Part shown: piece after piece, positions 51,601-62,097 of the stretch
Position numbering within the stretch: the stretch's first letter is position 1
Layout: the number at the start of each line of letters is the position of its first letter
From: Fennellomyces sp. T-0311
Taxonomy: Eukaryota > Mucoromycota > Mucoromycetes > Mucorales > Lichtheimiaceae
Reading direction: 5' to 3'
Assembly: GCA_025266875.1 (NCBI GenBank)
Contig: JALLLT010000021.1
Span: 682,001-746,000 of the forward strand
Length of the DNA stretch: 64,000 bases
Made by a program: the position numbers and the translations under genes
The notes under the pieces: generated by a model
The model's input: the letters and a program-made list of their open reading frames with translations, nothing else
What the model was told of the DNA's origin: nothing
Databases searched by the model: none

Positions 51601-52585
51601 AGAGCGACTACAACTTGCAAAAGTTACCGTATAGATATAGAGGAGAGTATTTATATTGAAAGCGCGTTTAAAAGCAATTTTATATCCTCCGGAACAACTA
51701 AACTGCGCTTTCGGATACATCCAAGCTCAGGCCATGCGAAATGCTCATTCATCCACTTGACATCTAATGGTATGTGTTACAACAATACCGTAGCTCTTGG
51801 GGATTCAGTAATTCTTGAAGGAAGTATTCCCGGGTTAAAAAAATTAAAAAAAAGACCGGTATTTACACTGCATGTAGCACAGTATTGCCGTTAGCAGATT
51901 AGATTCTGCCATACCTAACTTTATACGTACAGTAAGCATTATAGAATTACGCAAATAAAGAAGCGCATGAAATACAACTTTTCTCGATGCGAATACATAT
52001 ATTTGCTCGGTCTTCGTAATATGTACATAGGCGCTTGTTGTAAGTATTCCAAATGAATACTTACCGAAAGCGCAGAAAGCGCAAATTTCTGCGCGATTCG
52101 ATGTGAGCATTCAAACTTTTGTATCACCAGCACTAGTGCGGGGAATCTTCCGTTATGTTACGGGAAATATAATTACCTATCTGAAAGCTGATTTTATGTC
52201 AATACTTACCTTCCAAGCCAAAGCAAACACTATTAACGGAGAACCGATGTATAAGTGTTATGTATACAGCAATACGCTAATCAAATACGTAGCTCAAGTA
52301 GAGTCGAACGTTCTTCGGTTATCTTGGAGTAGTACTAGCTTATAAAAAAGCTACATAAACCCATCCGGATTATTTCTAAGTGTAAGAATTACCCCGAGAG
52401 AGAGGAGAAAAGACACTTTTGTACGTCACGTCGAGAACCCTGGGCTCTATATCGGAGAAATATGCTTCTTTGAGTATCTTTCCGGAGGAAATATTCTCAT
52501 GACGGGCAAGGTAAGTACTATGGCGAGTAAGCGGCATAATCCCGATAATATAAAGAGAAATTGCCTACCTCCGCGGCAGAGCTCA
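48650..52585. other. 3.9-kb gene-poor region
   Basis: The first 200 bp are the ABC transporter promoter. Beyond that I see no gene: open frames stay under 100 codons and lack motifs. A two-copy 30-bp tandem repeat lies at 49354-49413. Confidence 0.55.
49354..49413. repeat. 30-bp tandem repeat, two copies
   Basis: The unit starts TACCACACCGAAATATCGGC and ends GCCCG. The second copy differs at two bases, and a third begins with TACCACAC. The CCGAAATATCGG core is nearly palindromic, and a related AAATATTTCGGCGAC occurs about 240 bp downstream. Confidence 0.85.
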
Positions 52586-52593
52586 TATAAAAG
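52586..52593 (+). promoter_or_regulatory. TATA box of the GH43 gene
   Basis: TATAAAAG lies 59 bases upstream of the ATG at 52645 and is the only strong TATA box nearby. A short leader is typical of inducible fungal hydrolase genes. Confidence 0.5.
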
Positions 52594-52644
52594 GATTGGG
52601 CCTAAGGGTATTTTCGGCCCTGTTGCAAGTTAAAAAAAAATATT

Positions 52645-53776
52645 ATGCTTCTTAACAAGTCGGCTTTGTGGCTGCTGTCCTCCGCTTTTGCGCGTTCTGC
52701 CATGGGTGCGTTCTGGAATATGACCGGATACACTTACTGTCACGATCCTACCGTCTATTTAGAAGATGGCCGCTGGTATGGCTTCTGCACAGGTGACGGT
52801 AATACAGAATATATCAAATGGATAGAATTTGTATCTGAACCGCAAGAATAGGTATTCAAATCATTAAGAGCGAGGACGGTGGGAAAGGATGGGAGCACGC
52901 TGGTCAGGTCTTTTTGGAGCCTTTGAAGATTTGGTCTGAGAACGTGCCTCCTCATCGAGGTACCATATAAAAGGTCTATACCTAAGCTTGATAAAAGCAA
53001 TTGACGTGATGATGATGATAGGATTAAACGTATGGGCACCGGATCTTGAGTACTTTAACGATCGAGTATGGCTTTACTACTCGATTTCGACCTTCAACTC
53101 CCAAACATCCGCCATTTTCTTAGCTTCAGCTGACTCCATTGGCACGGGATCTTGGCGTGATGATGGATTGATATTGAAGTCTGCCGATGACTACAACGCG
53201 ATTGATCCCAACCTGGTAATCGACAAGGATGGAAACCCCTGGTTGTCCTTTGGTTCACATTGGGGAGGTCTTAAGATCGTCTCTGTTGATCCAAAAACTA
53301 TGCACCCTGACGGTGAAATCATTGCTATTGCGTCTCGAGATAATTATGAAAACTCCATGGAAGCACCCTCAATTATTTATCACTCGGACACCGACTACTA
53401 CTATTTGTTCCTTAGTATCGATTATTGCTGCATTGGTAAGATGACGATTGTCAAATAGATGTTTATATATTAGGTGCTGCGGTGCTAAAACATCCATTGA
53501 TTTTAATCAGGGGTCGACAGTACTTACAAGATGGTCGTTAGCCGGTCGAAGGATATCACCGGTCCTTATGTTGACAAGGAAGGCAAACCTGTGATCAAGC
53601 ATCCAACAGCAGGAACCATTTTTGACACTGGCAATGACCGATGGATTGGACCTGGTCATCAAGATGTGGATGACAAGGTGATCGCTCGACATGCTTATGA
53701 CGCTACCGAAGACGGCGCTTCTAAACTTCTTATTAACGATCTGAAATTTGATGAGGACGGCTGGCCCACTTATTAA
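52645..53776 (+). CDS. Secreted GH43 arabinan endo-1,5-alpha-L-arabinanase
   Basis: Four exons (52645-52792, 52852-52959, 53022-53435, 53511-53776) give 311 residues. A signal peptide (about 1-21) is followed by the five-bladed GH43 propeller. Catalytic motifs are CHDPTV (general base Asp34), YNAIDPNL (pKa-tuning Asp147) and MEAPSI (general acid Glu199). RGLNVWAPDLEYFN, LSFGSHWGG, DYCCIGVDSTYK and GPGHQD are also conserved in endo-arabinanases. It should cut alpha-1,5-arabinan side chains of pectin outside the cell. The protein has no carbohydrate-binding module. All four introns/exons join in phase 1, and the exon 2-3 junction restores RG-LNVWAPD. The gene stands at the edge of a gene-poor region and converges with Obg (35 bp). 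Confidence 0.95.
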
Positions 53777-53811
53777 GAAAATATATCCTTGTGGACATAT
53801 CATTTATTTTA

Positions 53812-55211
53812 CTATAAAGTATTATCTTCTTCCATCTCAAGTCTCTTTGCGTCTTCTTCTTCCTTCCGAGCCTGCTCGACCATTTTGCGCATAGTAGATG
53901 TCAATTTGAGAATGTTCTTTTCGTAACGAGCAGACACAGTAACGACCGGGATATCAGTGACTTCAGCCTGTAGTTGTTCAAGATTATCCTTTGCACGACG
54001 CACTTGGTCGGCCTTGTTTGCAACGATCAGCGACTGACGTTTTGTTAATCCAGGTCGGTATGCCTCCAATTCACGTTGCAGTGTCCGCAAATCTTCCCAT
54101 GGTGCTTCTCCACTGAGATCCACGACATATACAAGGATTTTAGCTCGTTCCACATGTCGAAGGAAAGCATGGCCCAAACCAATGTTCTTATGAGCACCTT
54201 CGATGAGACCGGGGATATCAGCGACGGTGAGTTGGTACATATCAGCGAAATCGACAGTGCCAACAAATGGATGCAAGGTGGTGAATGCATAATCACCTTG
54301 TTTGGGATGGGCGTTGGAGATGGCGCCCAGCAAAGTGGACTTGCCCGCATTTGGCATACCCACCAGACCAATATCGGCTATAGTCTTGAGTTCCAACTCG
54401 AATTCACGCGTCTCACCCTTACGCCCACGCGTTGCAAATTTTGGTGATCGATTCTCGTTTGTCAAGAAATGTGGATTACCATATCCGCCTGCACCGCCCC
54501 GACATACAACGATTTCTTGATCGGGTTCGGTCAAATCTGCATGAATCAATGTGGTGCCTTCTTGGCGTGCACGCCACCGAAGGTATTTCTCTTCTTGTGC
54601 GATCAGTCGTTGTGCTTGCTTGAAAAAATCAACTTTGCCGGGTGCCAGTTCATGTGGTTCTTCGCGAGGGAAAAATACCCATCGATCCTCCAAGGATGGC
54701 TCTTCTTGTTCTTGCTCTTCTTCCTCTGGCCGTGCTTGTATGACTCGCTCCCGCACAACCGTGCCAACGGGTACCTTGACAACCAGATCGGCTCCCATGG
54801 TACCATGACGACCACCACCCATCCCGTTTTGTCCTCGTTTTGCTGTGCAGACGCGCCCGAGATGTCGAAGTGTTGTTTCGTCGGCGCACGCACGGATAAT
54901 TACACTCCCGCCTCGACCCCCGTTGCCACCGTTAGGTGGTCCTTTTGCCAGAAACTTCTCGCGATGAAACGATACACAACCGTCGCCTCCATTACCACCC
55001 TTAGCTACGACTCGGACAAGATCAATAAACTGCCGGCCCTTTTTATGATTGTCAGTTGGTTCATGAACGCGTACGAACGACATGGCCGTGTTATACTGAC
55101 TTTGCCGCGTAATTTGTAATGGAATGCTGCATCAGAACCAGTACTTCGTACTAAGGAGGTATGAAAGTGCCGACATGACACAAAATTTGGGGACAATCCA
55201 AGTTTCAACAT
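53812..55211 (-). CDS. MTG2: Mitochondrial Obg GTPase (Mtg2)
   Basis: Two minus-strand exons (55211-55152, 55095-53812) give 447 residues. Exon 1 encodes MLKLGLSPNFVSCRHFHTSL, a mitochondrial presequence; the 56-nt intron joins it in phase to YNTAMSFVRVHEPTDN. The Obg fold follows: DLVRVVAKGGNGGDGCVSF, GGNGGRGGSV and GRHGTMGADLVVKVP, with an acidic QARPEEEEQEQEEP insertion (about 140-155). The G domain shows GMPNAGKST (P-loop), DIPGLIEGAHKNIGLGH (G3), NKAD (G4) and VSARYEKN (G5). Obg/Mtg2 matures the mitochondrial large ribosomal subunit. Starting at the internal ATG (55083) would lose the targeting signal, so the spliced model is preferred. It is the third organellar ribosome/tRNA GTPase in the window. 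Confidence 0.95.
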
Positions 55212-55282
55212 TGAGAAAAAAAGAAGAAAGTGAACGAGAGAGTCACTGCTCTCCCCACTATGCAAAAAATTTATTCGGCTTT

Positions 55283-56643
55283 TTACGACGAATACTTCTT
55301 CTCGAAATAGTTGGTTGCTGCAGAGATAGCCATGCGCTCCATCAGGCCCTTCTTTTTTTCCTTCTTGTCTTCATCATCGTCATCATCGTCATCACCGCGC
55401 TCCGCGATCATTTTGGTAATCTAGCGTATCGCAAACATAGTTTAGAGCATGCATACTTATTGTGTAACCTACACACCTGAGCAGCGGCGAAGCTGGCAAC
55501 CATCTTCTTTGCAAATGCGTGTTCCATGGGTTCACCGTCTTCTTCCTTCTTGTTCTCCCATGCCTTGACAGCAGCAAAGGCAGCAGCGCCTGCCATCAGT
55601 TCGTAGCTATACAAAACACGGGGTTGGTTTGGGAGGGTAATATGGCAAAAAGATGCTTACCTGAGATGAGACTTGTTCTTCTTCTTTTCGACCTTCTCGG
55701 CGGCCTCTTCCAAATCTCTCTCGTTCAAAACCTCGTCCTTCTTGCCTCCCCAGCCGCTCCAGCTGCCAAACCACGCCTTGATTCTCTGTCTTTTGCCGTC
55801 TAATGATTTGTTTCCTCATGTCAGTCGACCGAGCTCAAACAAAGCCAAGTAAGTTTACCATCTTCATCTTCATCATCGGAGTCAATGGGTCGAGGTGGGT
55901 CACTCAGCTCAATGGTCCACAGTTGGTTTTTAGCCTCAGAGACATCATTCTTGCGCTTGTACACCATGACGCGGCTCTTTTCGTCATCATCGTTGCCCTT
56001 GATATCAAAGACGGTCTGGGGGTCGCTAAGGGTATAAATGTAACCGTGTTCGGGATCATAACCGAAGCGTTGGTCATCAGCCTATGTCAATAGAAAGTTT
56101 AGCGAAAAACATCTTTTGCATGGGTTATAAACTTACGGAATCGGCCTCCTTCATGCCATCCAAGAACAGGTGCTGTTCGCCAGTAAAGATAGCTTTCGTG
56201 GCGGTAACACAAAATATTAGCTACTGCATTTCTAGAATAACCGTCCTTCCCGACTCTCTAATATTTTACCCATAAAAGTGCCAGCTCGGTCAATGTCCAG
56301 AACGTGGCCAGTCAACTTGTTTGTCAAGAAGCCTAAAGTGTTTGAGGATCACAGGTCTCGTGAGCAAACCGAAAATCAGTTCTAACAACAAACCGGCCTT
56401 ACCATTTTGATGGATAAAGAGCTGACTGTCGCGCTCGGGCGATTCCTCAAGCTTCTTAGACATGTAGATCTTGGATCCAATCTAGCAAGCCAGTGATTTA
56501 GGAAAACGCGATCTTCAAAGGCGTTTGAGAGTCCATGTAAAGCCTACCTTGGCGTTCTCAGGATCCTGAACGTCGATCACCAAGCCGTTCAGCTTGGAAA
56601 CGATATAAAAGTAACCAATAGGGAAGTTGTTGGAGATGGTCAT
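55283..56643 (-). CDS. Beta-trefoil lectin-like protein with CipC (DUF3759) tail
   Basis: Eight minus-strand exons (56643-56548, 56481-56403, 56332-56270, 56192-56137, 56081-55859, 55799-55661, 55606-55477, 55420-55283) give 307 residues. Residues 1-165 look like a ricin-B-type beta-trefoil (carbohydrate-binding fold, not a toxin by itself). They contain GYFYIVSKLNGLVIDV, LTNKLTGHVLDIDRAG, GYIYTLSDPQTVFDIKG and NQLWTIE (QxW-like). After an acidic/basic linker, YELMAGAAAFAAVKAWE and AKKMVASFAAAQITKMIAE match the CipC/DUF3759 helix pair. The end has a run of seven Asp. No signal peptide is visible, so it is likely cytosolic. CipC-type proteins are fungal, and often stress- or stage-induced; their function is unknown. 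Four of the exons are under 85 nt. Confidence 0.88.
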
Positions 56644-57017
56644 GTTGCGAAGAGAAAAAAAGGGAAAGAGAGTGAGAAACAGAGAAACGGGGCTGGAGCG
56701 AGGTATTTATGGACTTCGCCATGTAGCCCTCTCTACATGTCACATTTGCAAATCCGCGGTGGGTTGTGTCACAACGGCTTTGGTTTCGTGTTTGGGGCGC
56801 TCGGATGCACATTGTCAAAACATTCGTAATTTTGCATAACTTTACGAAAGCGATTTATATATTAGTATATGAAGGGGGATAGATATCGTACAATGGAGAA
56901 GGATGGTCACCCAGACAACAGGTTTCTATGGGAATAACGAAAGCACAAAAAAGCATACAAAAATGGTCAGGGAAAAAAAGGACTGTGTGGGTGAGTGGGC
57001 ATTTTAAGTTGCAATAT
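56644..57017. other. Intergenic region between same-strand genes
   Basis: The promoter of the CipC-tail gene and the 3' region of acyl-CoA oxidase. Non-coding; no repeat or RNA gene seen. Confidence 0.55.
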
Positions 57018-59586
57018 TTACTCATCGTCCTCGTCCTCATCCAAACCAGCTTCTTCATCTTCAACGTCGCTACCATCAACATCACGTTCCAGCATAGGCT
57101 TGATGAGGCGGTTGAAGTAAGGATGCTCGCCCTGGGGGTTCTGTCGCTTGACCTGGTCAAAGTAGTGCACGTAGACGTTGCCATCAGCGCGACCGAGCGG
57201 GCTGTTGATGATGTAGTCGCTGAAGTTGAACGAGTCAACGAGCGGGATGGCTTGATCACGCACGGCCTTGCACAGCACGTTGGTCTGGGAACGAATGTAC
57301 TCGATCTGCTTGGGTGTGAAGTACTCGTATTGCAGGAAAGCACCAGCGTTCTCTTCGATGGTGTAGAGACCGTAGAGCATGCATACATCGTTGAGCACAG
57401 CCTTGAGACTGTCCTGCACCTTGGCGACGCCATCCGCGAATCGTCGGAACAGGTAACCGTACGAGTGTAACCTGGCCGCATATAAGCGGGATTGAGCTAT
57501 ATTTGGAAACGATCGTCAGCATAACGCTCGGTCAAACAGCCAAATACAGCAAAATAATACTTACAGCATTGCTCGTATGCATCATCAGTGTCCAACCCAT
57601 TCTTGAGGCACTCTTCGAACTCCAGAGCAGAGTTCTTCACGACGTTGGCGCAGACGACCTGCCAGCCTTCTGTGATGATTTCGGGAGTAACGATATCTTC
57701 AAGCTTGGCGGCAGAGCATCGCTTGCCAATGAGTGTGTTGAGGTTGTTGAGGTAGCCAACGCCGGGAGACAACTTTTTGCCGGCGACAGCCTCGCGGTAG
57801 CTGCTGATCAAATAACGACCAGACTGAAGGGCCAAGATGGTGTTGTCACCTTCCCACGTGCACTGGACAGCAAAGTCGTTGTACATACCAGCCAAACCAG
57901 TGTAAGCAGAGTAGCCGTGACCACCGCACGACTGTCGGCATGCTTCGATGGTGTTGAGGCAGTTCCATGTGCAGAAGGCCTTCAAACCGGCGCTGGTGGC
58001 GTGGGTTTCCTTCAACACTTCCAAAACTTCCTCCATATCCGGATCATCGGGGCTGGCACCATCCAGGCGGGTCATCATACCGTTGTACATGGCGTTCATT
58101 TCGGCACCAGTGAAGTGCATGGCGAAAGCCTGGGCCAAGAGAGGCATCAGGCGGCGCTGATGAATGGGATAGTCGAGAAGTTTGGTTTCGATACCGTTGG
58201 CCTTGGAGTTGGCGAACTGGCGACGGACAGCGGCATAACGGATGGCAATGGCCAGTGCTTTCTTGGAGACGTTGCCACTGTCAACAACCATGGCAACACG
58301 GCCCTGCAAAAGAGCACCATAGGTCTGCAAGTAACAGTGAATATTAACAGGAAGTTCTTGGCACCGACAGAATCATTGCTTACCAACTGCTGCAGCTTGG
58401 GCTCAACGACATTGCCAGTACGCGAGACCTTGGTGTGCTTCTGCAACATGTAACCGCGGGGAATGCGGACGTTGGTGAACTGGATCCAGCCGTTGTCGAT
58501 ACCGTCTCGGCCCATCTTCTTGCCAATGTCACCGATGTTGACGCCAGGCAAGAGGTTGTAGGTCTTGGGGTCGCGGAGTGGCACAACGAAGCACTTGGTG
58601 CCATAGCGCTTGCCCTTGACAATGAGCTGTGCAAAGACAGATGCATGGGTTGCACTGTGAGCAGCGCCACCAATCCACCACTAAACCATGGGTCAGTCAA
58701 TCTTGCACGCGCTCCACACAACCTGCCTATTTACCTTGGTAGCTGTCAGGGTTGGAGTGTGGATGACGAACTGATCAGCGGCCTCATCAAAGGTTGCTGT
58801 GGTCTCAAGGCCAGGCACGTTCGAGCCGTGGCCGAGTTCTGTCATGGCAAAGCAGCCAACGATGCCCGTGAGCGACAAGGCGCCCTTCTCGAACCAGTAC
58901 GAGAGCTGTCCAGGGCTGGCATTGCTTTGCAAAGCACCAACGAACAGACCGTCTAGAAGAATGGGTCAGACGAACAGATACATCAGCGCACACGCATATC
59001 CGCAATCTTACAGTGCACACCGAAGCGCGTCCAGAAACCAGGATCAATCAAGCTGATCACTTCCATTCTCTTCTTGAAGGTATCAACCGACTCGTTCTGC
59101 AAGTGATGGATCATGCTACGGAACTGGGCCAGCCGGAGTCAGCATTTTTCTGCCTTTTGGGATCAGTGGCTGGAATGCATACCTTTTCCATGGTGCGCTC
59201 ACGAAGCTCGGCCTTGCTGATGTCGTGGATATCGTGCATGGCAAAGAGAGGGTCGCGCTCGATCTCGACCATCATGCGCTCTCTCAGCTAGACGGCCTTA
59301 TTTAGGGACAATTCGGGGACAATGGTGGGAAAGCTCGGGCTTACCTCGGTGGCCTTTTGACCGCCGTCCAACAGGTAGGTCAGATCGCGAATGCTGAATG
59401 CAGCCTTTGCACGTTCCTCGTTCATACTGGCAACGGGGCTAGCAAACAAGTAATAAAAAAAGCGGTCTGTCAGTTTCATTCCGCAGGACGATCTAAGCAG
59501 ACGATCGCTTACTCAACGGCATTGGCGCGCTCCTGCTCGGGAGACAAGTGTTGCTTGACAGCTTTGAGTCGTTGCTGAGCAGACAT
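57018..59586 (-). CDS. Acyl-CoA oxidase
   Basis: Eight minus-strand exons (59586-59513, 59438-59345, 59287-59183, 59123-59012, 58952-58735, 58680-58384, 58324-57565, 57496-57018) give 712 residues, close to fungal Pox/Aox enzymes. Motifs in order are [29 protein letters not shown] (FAD/substrate), [39 protein letters not shown] and QCTWEGDN, with the catalytic Glu in WEG. The enzyme oxidises acyl-CoA to trans-2-enoyl-CoA with H2O2 release, the first step of peroxisomal beta-oxidation. The C-terminus is acidic ([11 protein letters not shown]) and carries no SKL-type PTS1, as in yeast Pox1, which enters peroxisomes by another signal. All internal joins keep phase. Confidence 0.96.
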
Positions 59587-60024
59587 TGTGAAGGTATTGT
59601 GAGGAAGAAAAGAGAAGAAGGAACAGACGAAGAAGGGGAAAAAGGCAGCCAGACGCTGCTTTTTAATAACGACTCGAGTGGAGCAGCGTTAAAGTGCTGT
59701 GATTGCCAAATCGGTTGAACGTAGCTGACATCATATTCCAAAAAAGTAAGATTCTTTCATTTCACGTGTGGATACTGCTGCTATGGCGGACATGTGAAAA
59801 GCGAGTTGACGATGACAACGGGGTGGATGCATCCCCCTTTCAGAATATCATCTTTGTCATCTGCAACCAGCCGCTCCACACGTTGACCATTGCACAGCGG
59901 AATATCGCCCATCGGAACCTTCGAGTCATGTCCGGGAACGCAACACCAAAATTTAATCGCTGTGGGGCAGGCAGATCTGTCTCCGCCCCCACCGCATTCA
60001 TCGTCTCCGCTGATCATAAGCTAT
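59587..60024. other. Divergent promoter region, acyl-CoA oxidase / Brr6
   Basis: The starts of acyl-CoA oxidase (minus) and the Brr6/Brl1 gene (plus) are 438 bp apart. Long plus-strand frames here run unspliced through the Brr6 exons and are not genes. An upstream exon of Brr6 cannot be excluded. Confidence 0.5.
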
Positions 60025-60815
60025 ATGCTCGAGCCTTCCGTCAAGCGACGAAAAACAAGTCATTCGCCACCGCACACCGCCACGCAACAGTCATTCTTCT
60101 CATCGCCCCACGCTCCCGCTGCTTTCTCAAGGTGACACCGTCCCCTCCATGCCAACACTCGCCATTACCAAAACTTACGCCCTTTCCTAGCTACTTGAAG
60201 CTAATCCTTCACGCATGTGGTCTGCTCGTCGTCATTCTCGTTATCCACTTCTTTGTTAGCGCATCACGCAGAGAGCTTGACGGCCGTGTCACGCAAATGC
60301 TGCAAGGCACGTGGAACAGTACAAAGTGATAGATCAATTGGCTTACAGCTCTTGCGTGTAGAGCTGGAAGACGAGAAAATGCAGTGCGCCCAAAAGTTTC
60401 GCGACAACCAATGCGATCTATATGCGCATAAGCACTTTTTCGGTTCATTTTGCAACCAGTGGGAACAATATCCTTTTTATTTTCTTTGATTTTTGGTTTG
60501 CTTCTCGGCTTCAAGTCTTATCCTTAACAGCCAGTGTACATGCATGAAGCGCGACCTTCGAGGGGTAGGAAGGTAAATGAACAATGAAATGAAGCTTCGT
60601 TGCGTAGCAGCTGATCCGTTACGTAGGGCCAAGCTCACCATGACAGTCTACGGCGAGATGATCAACGCGCTTGTTGAACCGCTCACATTCAAAGCTATGG
60701 TAAGCATTGCCAGGAAGGAGACAGCTATGGATGGATCGTTAACAACATCCGTGCAAAGTTGGTGATATGCCTTTTGGTGTTTGGTATCTTTGTCGGCTCT
60801 ATTTTGTTGTCTTGA
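60025..60815 (+). CDS. BRR6: Brr6/Brl1 nuclear-envelope protein with U12-type intron
   Basis: Six exons (60025-60131, 60191-60287, 60349-60467, 60540-60572, 60627-60699, 60759-60815) give 161 residues. The domain starts at about 36: a first membrane helix (SYLKLILHACGLLVVILVIHF), then a lumenal loop with the four conserved Cys (81, 90, 103, 109). The second pair sits in FCNQWEQCMKRD, which matches the family W-E-x-C-M-x-R-D. GRAKLTMTVYGEMINALVEP, TFKAM and a second membrane helix (144-161) follow. Brr6/Brl1 proteins act at the inner nuclear membrane in nuclear pore assembly and lipid homeostasis. Five of the joins use GT-AG. The WEQ-CM junction works only with an AT-AC intron (60468-60539); see that entry. 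The N-terminus (SVKRRKTSHSPP) is short for the family, so an upstream exon is possible. Confidence 0.85.
60468..60539 (+). other. U12-type AT-AC intron in the Brr6/Brl1 gene
   Basis: The intron starts ATATCCTTTTT, identical to the U12 5' splice-site consensus ATATCCTTT. It contains TCCTTAAC at 60521-60528, the U12 branch-point consensus. It ends GTGTAC, with the likely branch A 12 bases before the end, in the short range typical of this class. Removal splits Gln108 and restores WEQCMKRD. No GT-AG alternative gives the conserved WE-x-CM motif. Inferred from sequence only. Confidence 0.85.
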
Positions 60816-60893
60816 AAAGTATGCTATATTGGAGCCATGGCAACATGTTGAAAAAAAATTACATGGCGTTGTAACGCTTTATTCAATCAACTT

Positions 60894-62036
60894 TTAAAAC
60901 TTGAATTCTCTCTTTTTGGCTTCTTTCTTGTCTTGAGATCGCATCTTCTTGGCTTGTCGCGTGGCCGCATGTTCGGCATACATGTCGGATAGATCTTCCC
61001 CTGCGCCTGGTAATTTGGACTTCACTTGGGCTTCGTACTTGGCACGCAACGTAGACTCATCCAAACCGCTCTCCAATTCACTGGGGTCGATTGCTACATC
61101 CACGTTATCACCGACCTTACGCTTAGATGATCGAACTGCGGCCGCATCACCCTTCTTGTCCCCGGCGCCGATATCGTATCCATGCTGAGAGCCCACGTAG
61201 CCATGGACATTCTTTTGAACTTCAGGAAGAACCTGGTACAGCTGTCGAGGTTGCTCATCTTCCTCTTGTGTCCGTCGAACATCCTTTCGCAGTTCAATAA
61301 AATCGGGCGTCTCCAATCCAGAAGCTACAGATGTCATGCCCGAGGGAGTCGCCAGACCTTCCTTGTAAGCCTCGTCAGCTGCCGAAGCTTGTGGTTGCTC
61401 TTCCTCTTCAGCTTGCTCCTCCTCTTCTTCTTCTTCCTCTTCTTCCTCCTCCTCTTCTTCGTATTCTGTTGCGAGTCCACTAGTGAGTAACTATTCACAC
61501 GGTTTAGATTTGTCACTGATTTACCTTCTTCGGACTCCAATTCACCCCACAAGTTCTTCTCGACCGGTTCCACGATCTAGATCACGGGTTTTGTCAGTCA
61601 AGAGTGGACATTTTGCAGCATAACGTTCTTACTTCTGGGGGAGCAACCTCTTGCTGGTTCACACCGAATACATCACCATACAATGGTCGGTTAAACTGAA
61701 AAAAAGACGTGTTAGACCATATCTTTCGACTTGCGTGGCTGTCAGCCCATACCTCGTCCACAGGTGGTCTACCCCAGCCGCCAGGATGGTAACCCCATTG
61801 AGCTCCATCGGGTATCGGTGAATTCAAGCCAGCAATCTTGAGAGTTGGGTAGCTGGGTGGCGGGCCATATCGCTGCATGTTAATAAGCCATGGTGGGGGC
61901 GCCAATGGGGGCATATTAAGCGCAGCTTTTAACTCTTCCGACAAATGCCCTGGCTTCTTTTCCTTGAGTTTCGTCTCAAACTCTTTACCTTCGTAATACC
62001 TGGATCGATGAAGCATTTATCAGCTATGTTTCCGGC

Positions 62037-62097
<61 letters not shown>

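Noticed and set aside
55005..55265. Separate small gene upstream of Obg
   Set aside because: Its first part is the mitochondrial presequence of Obg, joined by a 56-nt intron; the rest is intron and out-of-frame Obg sequence.
57503..58453. 316-codon plus-strand frame
   Set aside because: Antisense shadow of the GC-rich acyl-CoA oxidase exon 7; no motif of its own.
59703..60329. 208-codon plus-strand frame
   Set aside because: It reads through Brr6 exons 1-2 and their intron without splicing, and its N-terminal part has no family support.
60460..60535. GT-AG intron in Brr6 starting at GTGGGAAC and ending at TTAACAG
   Set aside because: It keeps phase but yields FCNHQCTCM, destroying the conserved W-E-x-C-M motif and adding a cysteine. 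The AT-AC intron restores the motif and matches U12 consensus at three sites.
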